A stretch of DNA of 6,420 nt from Actinomycetota bacterium (GCA_003567835.1 PWYO01000136.1:1-6420); one strand, 5' to 3'; shown: positions 1 through 5,253, numbered from the stretch's first letter. Program-made: numbers and translations. The notes: a model not told the origin generated them from the letters alone.

Positions 1-161
1 GTGATAAATATACTGAAATAATAGAAGTTTTGGATACGATGAGAAGAAAAAGAAATACAGCTATTTATGATATCGCCGGACTTATATCGTCAAAAGAAGC
101 AACAGAGGCTATTAAAACTGCAAAATATCTAGTTAAAGAAATTATAAAAATATTGGATTAA
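1..161 (+). CDS. HEPN-domain protein, C-terminal fragment (5' end outside window)
   Basis: An open frame enters at the left edge (first full codon at 3) and ends at TAA 159-161, giving 52 residues, DKYTEIIEVLDTM... to ...VKEIIKILD. The charged block MRRKRNTAIYD followed by an amphipathic helix resembles the last two helices of small HEPN proteins (PF05168-like), which usually carry an R-N-x3-H/Y type motif near the C-terminus. Such proteins are commonly about 110-140 residues and are often encoded directly after a minimal nucleotidyltransferase (MNT), forming MNT-HEPN toxin-antitoxin pairs; that partner would lie to the left of this window. Here the motif reads RNTAIY, so the His of the classical Rx4-6H RNase motif is a Tyr, which may mean no RNase activity. 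The family call is from motif shape only and is moderately secure; whether the upstream part is intact cannot be seen. Confidence 0.6.
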   Translation, partial: DKYTEIIEVLDTMRRKRNTAIYDIAGLISSKEATEAIKTAKYLVKEIIKILD

Positions 162-184
162 CTTATTTTAAGTAGTGGCATATA

Positions 185-206
185 CAGGATACTTCCAGGT
201 CCCCTG
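185..206 (+). repeat. Short irregular hairpin after the HEPN gene
   Basis: CAGG at 185-188 pairs with CCTG at 203-206 around an irregular interior with the core GGATACTTCCAGGTCC. It lies 24 bases beyond the HEPN stop codon. It lacks a following T-run, so it is a poor intrinsic terminator. The core loosely resembles REP-like hairpins associated with RAYT (TnpA-REP) transposases, but that resemblance is from memory and no transposase is present here. Confidence 0.25.
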
Positions 207-249
207 AAATTGTTTGCTGCATATTTAAAACTTAATAGGTGCAAAATAA

Positions 250-390
250 TGGAACCAATACAGCAATCAACAACAGGAAAAAAAAACAGGGTTAATGCTT
301 AATTGGATTAGTTACACTCCCTGGGAATGGGTTAATAACATTAATTTTTAACTTTCTCATTGCCATTAATCCAATAACAATTTGGTTCCA
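250..390. repeat. Nested inverted repeats, possible MITE relic or structured RNA
   Basis: TGGAACCAA at 250-258 is perfectly inverted as TTGGTTCCA at 382-390. Inside this, ATTGGATTA at 302-310 is inverted as TAATCCAAT at 367-375. Deeper still, AATGG (326-330) can pair with CCATT (363-367), and GTTAA (331-335) with TTAAC (348-352), so 302-375 can fold as a long interrupted hairpin. GGGTTAAT also occurs twice as a direct repeat (289-296 and 329-336). The 5' arm carries an A-run (278-286) that would be a T-run on the - strand. The element sits between the convergent HEPN gene and the broken toxin gene. It could be a miniature-element remnant (no clear target duplication is visible), a non-coding RNA, or chance in AT-rich DNA. 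Confidence 0.4.
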
Positions 391-427
391 ACTGAGGTCT
401 ATATAGGCTACCAGTTTCAGTATTTCT

Positions 428-692
428 CTATATAAATTTATAGGTTGATTCATTTCTTTCTAGGATTCTAAGAGTAACTACCTTATTTTCTTTGTTAAAA
501 ATATTATAAATTATCCTATAATAGGAAAACCTTATCCTCTATGTTTTGACAGCCTTTTATTTTTCTTACCCCAAAGGGTCTAGGTTCTATCGATAAATTA
601 TCAATTGTATTTATCAGTTCATTGAAGTTTTGTAATTTACTCTTAAGTTTTTTAAAATCTCTTTCCCCGGCTGGTTATATTTCTATCGAAAA
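428..692 (-). pseudogene. relE: Decayed RelE/ParE-superfamily toxin
   Basis: Read on the - strand, the segment translates as SIEI-stop-PAGERDFKKLKSKL, then NLSIEPRPFGVRKIKGCQNI, a one-base frame break at 539, then RIRFSYYRIIYNIF and LRILERNESTYKFI with stop TAG at 428-430. This follows the RelE family layout: the P-A-x-E-R-D-x-K-K-L opening, the P-R-P-x-G-x-R-K-L-K-G block, the R-I-R-x-x-x-Y-R-I-I-Y strand, and a C-terminal L-R-x-x-x-R-x-x-x-Y. Lesions seen: an in-frame TAA at 675-677, the frame break near 539, and no usable start (TTT at 690-692 lies 4 bases after AAGGA at 697-701, where ATG or TTG would be expected). Bridged, it is about 88 residues, normal for the family. The antitoxin remnant lies immediately upstream. 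It cannot make a functional toxin as it stands. Confidence 0.8.
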
Positions 693-714
693 GTTTTCCT
701 TAATGGATAGAATT

Positions 715-952
715 TTATCTAAGCTCCTCTTTTACTTCCTTCCAGGATTTTGTACCTTTTCTCTCAATTTCTTTCTGGCTTTTACTTATTAGCGGAGAAA
801 GTTCTATATCTTTACGACTTTCTATCCATTCGACTATTGCCTCAGAAACAAAACAATATCACTGGCATTAATATTTCTCTTTGCAGCTTCTACTTTTAAA
901 TGCTTATATATATATTTTCATTTTTAAATACAACTGTCATTCTTTTACTAAT
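715..952 (-). pseudogene. Decayed ribbon-helix-helix antitoxin (RelB-like partner)
   Basis: The - strand encodes, in pieces, MTVVFKNENIY, KHLKVEAAKRNINASDIV and SEAIVEWIESRKDIELSPL, ending KSWKEVKEELR with TAA at 715-717. This is the pattern of a ribbon-helix-helix DNA-binding antitoxin: a short beta strand (TVVF), helix A (IYKHLKVEAAKR), a turn (NINAS), and helix B (DIVSEAIVEWI), followed by a charged toxin-binding tail. Bridged length is about 76 residues. Three lesions are visible: the expected start is ATT (950-952), correctly placed after a strong AAAGGAGG (959-966); a two-base shift falls in the (TA)5 run at 905-914; and a five-base tandem duplication (TTGTT twice on the - strand, 847-856) breaks the frame again. 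The downstream toxin remnant completes a typical antitoxin-first operon. Confidence 0.75.
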
Positions 953-968
953 ATTTTACCTCCTTTAG

Positions 969-985
969 CGTGTACACGTTTAAAC
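969..985. promoter_or_regulatory. Candidate antitoxin operator: two abutting palindromes
   Basis: CGTGTACACG (969-978) is a perfect 10-bp palindrome and GTTTAAAC (978-985) a perfect 8-bp palindrome sharing one base with it. They lie just upstream of the antitoxin Shine-Dalgarno (959-966, - strand). Ribbon-helix-helix antitoxins usually repress their own operon by binding short palindromes at this place, so an autoregulatory operator is the natural reading. No convincing -35/-10 pair was found beside it. The function is inferred from position and symmetry. Confidence 0.45.
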
Positions 986-1160
986 ATTTAAGCATATACT
1001 ATTATTTTTTTACTTTCTTAAAATATAAAAATATCTTCCTGAAGAAGAGAATATTAAATCTATTCATATTCTATTAATCACGCAATCTACATAATTTCAG
1101 TAATTCCTTAAGTCTTATTGCATTATATGGCGGTATTCTTTTTTCTTAAAAAAAGTTAGC

Positions 1161-1190
1161 CTGGCATTTTAAACTGAACATGATTATGAT
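1161..1190 (+). promoter_or_regulatory. Candidate promoter of the short-chain dehydrogenase gene
   Basis: TATGAT at 1185-1190 matches the -10 consensus at five of six bases, and CTGGCA at 1161-1166 matches the -35 at four of six, with an 18-base spacer. It ends 26 bases before the start codon. The remaining upstream DNA (986-1160) is AT-rich and holds only weak hairpins, for example CTTTTTT/AAAAAAG at 1138-1155. Confidence 0.4.
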
Positions 1191-1216
1191 AAAAAAGAAA
1201 AAACAAAGGAGGCGCA

Positions 1217-2038
1217 ATGGTTGAAACAGATTTGTTAAGCTTGGAAGGAAAGGTAGCGCTGATCACCGGCGGCACCAGCGGAATTGGACTGGCAATCACA
1301 GAAACCTATATCCAGCATGGTGCCCATGTGGTGATTGTAGGCAGAAATAAAAAGAAGGGTGAAAGCATATCTAAAAGGCTCGACCGCCCTCAATCCAGGT
1401 GCCTGTTTTTTCAATGTGATGCAGGGGATCAGGAGCAGGTAAAGACTGTATGCCTGCAAGTGCTTGAAAAATTCGGAAAAGTAGATGTGCTGGTGCTCAA
1501 TGCTGCCACCGAATATACGGAAGCAATCAGTGAGATCAAAATGGCCCATTGGCAGCGGGTGCTGGACGTTAACTTAAGCGGACCTTTTTATTTTATCCGA
1601 AACCTGGTTGATTCCATGATCAAACAAAAAAAGGGCAATATTATTTTTACTTCTTCAGCAGTAACTTTGACCGGGGCGGGCGGCGGCATGCATTATCCAG
1701 CCTCCAAAGCCGGGCTTAAGGGGATTGCAAACAGGATCAATTATGAGCTTCTGGGCAAGGGCATTCGGGCAAACCTCATAAGCCCCGGGGTCATTGACAC
1801 CCCCATGCTCAGAAAGAAATATCCCGATAACCCGGAAGTAAATAAGCACCTGGAATCCCAAATTCCCTATGGAAGGATAGGTAAACCGCAGGATATTGCC
1901 AACTTGGCTTTGTTTTTGGCTTCAGATTTGTCGGATTATATATGCGGACAGGATGTGGTCATAGACGGAGGAAGAACTTTTTACCGGCATCCCAAAGGCT
2001 CTCTGGCCAGCAAAAACGATGACCAAAATGACCGGTAG
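1217..2038 (+). CDS. SDR-family oxidoreductase (FabG-like short-chain dehydrogenase/reductase)
   Basis: 273 residues, a classical SDR with a single Rossmann domain. The dinucleotide-binding glycine motif TGGTSGIG is at residues 17-24. The R43 in VIVGRNKKK after the second strand suggests NADP(H) preference. Other landmarks are D68, the NAA motif at 95-97 (usual NNAG), N119, catalytic S147, and Y160/K164 in YPASK, so the full Asn-Ser-Tyr-Lys tetrad is present. The PG motif (190-191), DTPM, and a C-terminal GQDVVIDGG complete the fold. It probably reduces a keto group or oxidises a hydroxyl on a small substrate; the substrate cannot be told, and a role as the housekeeping FabG is unlikely because no fatty-acid genes are nearby. 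The start is fixed by AAAGGAGG at 1205-1212. A hydrophilic tail of about 20 residues extends past the usual C-terminus. It is cytosolic, appears monocistronic, and converges on the TspO-like gene 27 bases away. Confidence 0.9.
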   Translation: MVETDLLSLEGKVALITGGTSGIGLAITETYIQHGAHVVIVGRNKKKGESISKRLDRPQSRCLFFQCDAGDQEQVKTVCLQVLEKFGKVDVLVLNAATEYTEAISEIKMAHWQRVLDVNLSGPFYFIRNLVDSMIKQKKGNIIFTSSAVTLTGAGGGMHYPASKAGLKGIANRINYELLGKGIRANLISPGVIDTPMLRKKYPDNPEVNKHLESQIPYGRIGKPQDIANLALFLASDLSDYICGQDVVIDGGRTFYRHPKGSLASKNDDQNDR

Positions 2039-2056
2039 CCGGTAAAAAGCTCTGTT
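2031..2056 (+). terminator. Possible weak terminator between convergent genes
   Basis: ACCGG (2031-2035) and CCGGT (2039-2043) form a perfect 5-bp stem whose three-base loop is the TAG stop codon of the dehydrogenase. Ten bases later comes a T5 run, with A5/T5 complementarity around GCTCTG (2044-2059), which reads similarly on the other strand. The spacing from stem to T-run is too long for a textbook intrinsic terminator, so this is tentative. The convergent gap holds nothing else. Confidence 0.3.
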
Positions 2057-2065
2057 TTTGAAATG

Positions 2066-2860
2066 TTAATAGACCTTTTTGGTCCTGATAAGCTGTAAGA
2101 TAATCACCACGCCAATGATGCCCATCCCTGCAATAGTCGTAATTCTAATGGCCAAATCCGCTGTGGCTGGATCCTGCAACCTGTTTAGGAAGATGCCTAA
2201 AAGGGACCAAATGACCACCAAGCCATAAAATAAGTCATTTCTGGTAAAAAGAAAAGCCAGGGTAATCAGGATACCTACAATAATCACCAATACGGTCCAG
2301 AACTGCTCAGACAGCCCGAACCTGTCCCAGCCGATATCCACCAAAAACGCAGTGACATTGGCGATTGTAGCAATGGTAATCCAGCCCAGATACACACTGA
2401 AAGGAAGGTGGGACAAAAATTTTTCTGAAGGCAAGGCATCCGATTTTCCAATGTTAAGCCTAAGATAAATAAGGATAAGGGATAGCAGCAGAAGGACCAT
2501 CACCAGCAGAGATGCCCAAATCATTTGATAATGCCAGACAAATATCCAGGCAATATTCAATACTGAAGAAAGGATGAATAATATACCAATTTTTCCAAAA
2601 AGCCTTTCCGCCTGCTGACCGCCTTTAAAAGCGACCACCATTTGATAGATAATAAAGATGCCCAGCAAAATATAAATGAGGCCCCAGATGGAAAAAGTCA
2701 GACCAATAGGAACAAACAGATTGGGGTACATATCTGAGAGCTCCCCGGTGGTTATTTGATTGATCGGCAACAAAGTAGCCAGGGCATTGACCACCACCAC
2801 ACCAATAAAAAAGAGGAGATTGACAAAAGCCAGAGAGATGTGTTTTGTTTTTTCTGCCAT
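2066..2860 (-). CDS. TspO/MBR-family (tryptophan-rich sensory) membrane protein, long form
   Basis: 264 residues from the ATG at 2860, almost entirely hydrophobic, with about eight predicted membrane helices (roughly 10-30, 50-74, 90-110, 112-134, 151-173, 187-206, 208-226, 238-258). The core matches TspO landmarks: FVPIGLTFSIWGLIY (49-63) corresponds to the P-x-G-x-x-F-x-x-x-W-x-x-L-Y motif, NIAWIFVWH (102-110) to the W-x-x-x-F helix, and PFSVYLGWITIATIAN (153-168) to the P-Y-x-x-W-x-x-x-A-x-x-L-N helix. Eight tryptophans are spread through it. Typical TspO proteins are about 150-160 residues with five helices; this one has a C-terminal extension of some three helices. Family members bind tetrapyrroles or sterol-like ligands and influence stress responses; the ligand here is unknown. 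An in-frame TTG at 2938 would add 26 residues, but ATG 2860 fits the promoter below better. The Shine-Dalgarno is weak. Confidence 0.8.
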   Translation of the reverse strand: MAEKTKHISLAFVNLLFFIGVVVVNALATLLPINQITTGELSDMYPNLFVPIGLTFSIWGLIYILLGIFIIYQMVVAFKGGQQAERLFGKIGILFILSSVLNIAWIFVWHYQMIWASLLVMVLLLLSLILIYLRLNIGKSDALPSEKFLSHLPFSVYLGWITIATIANVTAFLVDIGWDRFGLSEQFWTVLVIIVGILITLAFLFTRNDLFYGLVVIWSLLGIFLNRLQDPATADLAIRITTIAGMGIIGVVIILQLIRTKKVY

Positions 2861-2880
2861 TTTTATCCAATCACTTACTT

Positions 2881-2923
2881 TATAATATGCCCAAATTATA
2901 TTATAGTTTGTTAAAATTTTTAA
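2881..2923 (-). promoter_or_regulatory. Candidate promoter and operator of the TspO-like gene
   Basis: On the - strand, TTAAAA (2918-2923) and TATAAT (2895-2900) are separated by 17 bases, placing transcription start near 2888, about 28 bases before the ATG. A second overlapping TATAAT lies at 2900-2905. A perfect 8-bp inverted repeat, TATAATAT (2881-2888) and ATATTATA (2898-2905) with a 9-base spacer, covers the -10 and start region and could be a repressor site; because it is all A/T it could also arise by chance. Confidence 0.45.
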
Positions 2924-2924
2924 G

Positions 2925-2979
2925 CATCCTACATACAAAAAATATTTTTCGTTAAAAAATAATCATCGTATGCAGGATG
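2925..2979. repeat. 12-bp inverted repeat between reductase and TspO-like genes
   Basis: CATCCTACATAC (2925-2936) is inverted as GTATGCAGGATG (2968-2979), 11 of 12 positions complementary. The 31 bases between are almost pure A/T and contain a further perfect palindrome, AAAAATATTTTT (2938-2949), and an ATTTTT/AAAAAT pair (2944-2960). The left arm abuts the -35 of the TspO-like promoter. It could be a terminator for the reductase transcript (T-rich loop, but no T-run after the stem) or a pair of protein-binding half sites. A second short repeat, AGGCTT/AAGCCT (3006-3011, 3027-3032), lies closer to the reductase stop codon. Confidence 0.45.
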
Positions 2980-3081
2980 GGCTCATATGCGCACATTTCT
3001 GCCCAAGGCTTCCTAGAATTAGCCTCAAGCCTGCTGTATTTGCGTCTTTAACAACCGGGATCCAGTCATAGATTGGGAAAG

Positions 3082-4053
3082 CTATAAATCCAAACTTCCT
3101 AAAGCACTCTTAATATTTTGTACATCTTCCTTTTCTATTACCACCTCTCCAGCCTTGGCGTTTTCCTCTGCCTGGCTCTGATTCCTTGCCCCGCATAAGG
3201 CAGCCACACCCTCCTGGGACACCAGGGCAGCCACAGAAAGCTGGGCAATGGTCAAATCATATTTTTGGGCAATTGGTTCGACCTGCTTGGCCAATACTTC
3301 TTGGGTTTTTTTCCTGTTTTGGACACTGAACCTGGGGTTGCCCCTTCGGAGGTCATCTCCCTCAAATTCCCTTTCCGGACTGAGCTTTCCGGTTAAAAGG
3401 CCTTGGCCTAGCGGGCTATAAGCCAGCATGGTCACATGATTTTTTCTGCACCAAGGAAGTACTTTTTCTATGTCAGTGTCAATGAAGCTGTATTTTTCCT
3501 GGTCAGCATCTAATTGCCCTGCATGCTGGTATTGTTTTAATTGGGCAAGCGTGGCATTGCTGGCCCCGATTGCTCTGATCTTGCCTTCCTTTTTTAAATT
3601 CATAAGGGTATCCATGGTTTCTTCTATGGGTGTGGTTTCATCCTGCCAATGGGTTTGGTACAGGTCAATATATTCAATCCCCATGCGGGACAAGCTCTGC
3701 TCTACCTCATATCGAATGGATTCGGGACCCAAATATTTGTGCACTTTTTCACCGCCTGGATAATCAAAAAAATGCGTACCTTTCTGGACATGCCAAACCA
3801 GACCGCATTTGGTGGCAACCACAACCTGGTCCCTTTTGTTTTTAATGGCTTTTCCCACAATTTTTTCCGATAAACCCTTGCCGTAAGCCGGCGCGGTATC
3901 GATAAGATTAATCCCTGAGGCAAGAGCTGCATCAATGGCCCGCAAGGACTGTTTTTGTTCAGCACCGCCCCACATCCATCCGCCTATTGCCCAGGCGCCA
4001 AAACCAATGACTGAGATCTTGATGTCCGTTTTTCCAATATTTAACATTCGCAT
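3082..4053 (-). CDS. Aldo-keto reductase, AKR11B/YhdN-like
   Basis: 323 residues from ATG 4053, a TIM-barrel NADPH-dependent aldo-keto reductase. The catalytic tetrad is visible: D52 and Y57 in LIDTAPAYGKG, K82 in VVATKCG, and H135 in DLYQTHWQD. GFGAWAIGGWMWGG (17-30), YSPLGQGLLTGK (212-223), the EGDDLRRGNPRF block (231-242) and the CGAR strand (287-290) near the C-terminus closely resemble Bacillus subtilis YhdN (general stress protein 69, AKR11B). Such enzymes reduce aldehydes and ketones such as methylglyoxal or lipid-derived aldehydes, so a detoxification role is likely; the substrate is not determined. The start at 4053 is chosen because AAGAGGGAG (4060-4068) lies six bases upstream; an ATG ten codons earlier (4083) has no Shine-Dalgarno. 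The gene has its own upstream region and is separated by 221 bases from the TspO-like start, so they are probably not one operon. Confidence 0.92.
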   Translation of the reverse strand: MRMLNIGKTDIKISVIGFGAWAIGGWMWGGAEQKQSLRAIDAALASGINLIDTAPAYGKGLSEKIVGKAIKNKRDQVVVATKCGLVWHVQKGTHFFDYPGGEKVHKYLGPESIRYEVEQSLSRMGIEYIDLYQTHWQDETTPIEETMDTLMNLKKEGKIRAIGASNATLAQLKQYQHAGQLDADQEKYSFIDTDIEKVLPWCRKNHVTMLAYSPLGQGLLTGKLSPEREFEGDDLRRGNPRFSVQNRKKTQEVLAKQVEPIAQKYDLTIAQLSVAALVSQEGVAALCGARNQSQAEENAKAGEVVIEKEDVQNIKSALGSLDL

Positions 4054-4076
4054 ACTGTTCTCCCTCTTTTCTATAT

Positions 4077-4123
4077 TGACCATATTGTCATATTTTTAAA
4101 TAAAGACCTGGTTGCCTGGTCAG
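4077..4123 (-). promoter_or_regulatory. Candidate promoter and operator of the aldo-keto reductase
   Basis: On the - strand CTGACC (4118-4123) and TTTAAA (4095-4100) have a 17-base spacer; each matches its consensus at four of six bases. The predicted start falls near 4088, inside TGACCATATTGTCA (4077-4090), a 14-bp palindrome with 12 matched positions. A dyad over the transcription start, just upstream of the Shine-Dalgarno, is a plausible repressor site. The -35 also overlaps two CCTGGT direct repeats (8-bp period, 4107-4120). Confidence 0.35.
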
Positions 4124-4467
4124 AAATAAAGCAGCTTTTTCTCTTCGCATGATGGCCTTTTACCGCAGCTTTCATCTTTTTTTCAACAAAAGATCATTCT
4201 TTGCAGCCAACCTCTGCCCACACATGAATTGCCAGGCCTATTTTTTTGCCAGTTTATAGAACATACCTTGGATAGACCGGAAGTAACCGGATGTCCCCCT
4301 CCACTTTTATTAAAAAATGTGTATGAATAACTGCATTATAACATAGGCCACAGCTAGAGAAGAAACATGCAGAACTTTATAGGGGCTCTTTTCGGGAGTC
4401 TTAAATGCGCTATGCATACTGGCGGCCTTTCATCCGGTAGAAGCCTACACCGGCCTTCAACTCTGGA
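4124..4467. other. Intergenic region between exporter operon and reductase; distal promoter
   Basis: No recognisable gene. The clearest signal is an extended -10, TGTTATAAT on the - strand (4335-4343), pointing toward the reductase; if active it would give a leader of about 275 bases. Downstream of it TCCGGT occurs twice with a 10-bp period on the - strand (ACCGGA at 4276-4281 and 4286-4291). Tiny open frames exist on both strands (4149-4259 +, 36 residues; 4071-4175 -, 34 residues), without Shine-Dalgarno or recognisable similarity, and are not called as genes. No known riboswitch was recognised. Confidence 0.35.
4434..4453 (-). repeat. Hairpin downstream of the exporter permease gene
   Basis: CCGGT (4434-4438) and ACCGG (4449-4453) form a perfect 5-bp stem with a 10-base loop, 15 bases past the permease stop codon. 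GGCC on both flanks (4424-4427 and 4452-4455) allows an alternative fold. In the transcribed (-) direction no T-run follows, so it is not a standard intrinsic terminator, though it could stabilise the 3' end. Confidence 0.3.
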
Positions 4468-5253
4468 TTACTGCTGCCGGTTGAAAAGCAAAGTACCAGC
4501 AATGCTCAGAATCCCTGACACTGCCAGCAATACGGTTATATTCAGCCATAACGGGAAAAATTGTAATGAAGCATCCCTGAGCATCATATACCGTATGGCA
4601 TCAATCCCGTAGGTTAAGGGGTTTACTCTGGACAAAAAGATCATCCACCTGGGGGCATCCAGTAAAGGGAAAATAGCTCCGGAGAGAAAAAACATTGGCA
4701 TAAGCAAAAAATTGGTTATCACTTGAAAACCCTGCATGGTCTTAATAACGGAAGCCAGTATAATGCCCAGTGAAGATATGGTAACTGCCAGCAGAAACAT
4801 CAAACCAAATGACTTTAGGATATCCGTCAGAGGAATAGGGTTGGTGAGCAGAGGCAAAAAAAGAAGAATGATGGAACCCTGTATGATGGCAACTGTCGAA
4901 CCACCCAAGATTTTTCCAATCACAATGGAAGTCCTGGAAATGGGGGAAACCAGTACTTCCTTTAAAAACCCAAATTCCCTGTCCCAGACAATAGACATTG
5001 CACCGAAAAAAGAAGTAAACAAAATGGTCATGCCCACAATCCCCGGAAACATAAAATTCAGGTATGCGTCTCCGCCGCCGCCGCCAAAAAAAGCAAAAGA
5101 GCTGGCCAGCCCGGTACCCAGAACCAAAAGGAAAAGCACAGGCTGTGCAAAAGAACCAATAATCCTGGGTTTATCCCTATAATACCTTTTCACATCCCTA
5201 AGCCAGATAATATAGATACCCAGAAACTCCTTTTTTATGTTTTCTTGGATCAT
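4468..5253 (-). CDS. ABC-2 type exporter permease (DrrB-like)
   Basis: 261 residues, the membrane half of a two-gene ABC exporter. About six membrane helices are seen (roughly 33-50, 68-90, 118-138, 146-170, 176-196, 235-256). The cytoplasmic stretch WDREFGFLKEVLVSPISR (90-107) is the conserved coupling region of ABC-2 permeases, normally followed by the helix beginning IVIGKILGG. The late NPLTYGIDAIRYM (211-223) matches the DrrB/NodJ-type C-terminal motif. Likely cargo is a drug, antibiotic, lipid or polysaccharide; the sequence does not say which. Its ATG overlaps the ATPase stop codon by four bases (ATGA, 5250-5253), indicating translational coupling and a shared transcript. A run of five glycines (57-61), coded by a GCC/CCG triplet tract at 5071-5085, lies in the first outside loop. 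A functional transporter would need two copies or a dimer with the partner ATPase. Confidence 0.88.
   Translation of the reverse strand: MIQENIKKEFLGIYIIWLRDVKRYYRDKPRIIGSFAQPVLFLLVLGTGLASSFAFFGGGGGDAYLNFMFPGIVGMTILFTSFFGAMSIVWDREFGFLKEVLVSPISRTSIVIGKILGGSTVAIIQGSIILLFLPLLTNPIPLTDILKSFGLMFLLAVTISSLGIILASVIKTMQGFQVITNFLLMPMFFLSGAIFPLLDAPRWMIFLSRVNPLTYGIDAIRYMMLRDASLQFFPLWLNITVLLAVSGILSIAGTLLFNRQQ

Noticed and set aside
249..302. 17-residue frame MEPIQQSTTGKKNRVNA on the + strand, and a hydrophobic frame just after it (296-406)
   Set aside because: Very short, in different frames, no good Shine-Dalgarno, and overlaps the inverted repeats; hydrophobic readings are expected by chance in T-rich DNA.
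162..1216. Possible CRISPR array or tRNA in the gene-poor left arm
   Set aside because: No regularly spaced direct repeats and no cloverleaf-like or TTC-arm sequence was seen.
1235..1549. 104-residue frame on the - strand inside the dehydrogenase gene
   Set aside because: Antisense shadow of a gene with complete SDR motifs; no Shine-Dalgarno and no recognisable domain.
3702..3965. Frames on both strands inside the aldo-keto reductase
   Set aside because: Shadows; the reductase frame carries the full catalytic tetrad over this interval.
4071..4259. Two tiny frames (34 and 36 residues, opposite strands) upstream of the reductase
   Set aside because: No ribosome binding sites, no family similarity recognised, and they overlap each other antisense.
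4736..5182. 148-residue + strand frame antisense to the permease
   Set aside because: Its proline-rich stretch is just the reverse reading of the glycine-coding triplet tract; the opposite strand has clear ABC-2 permease features.
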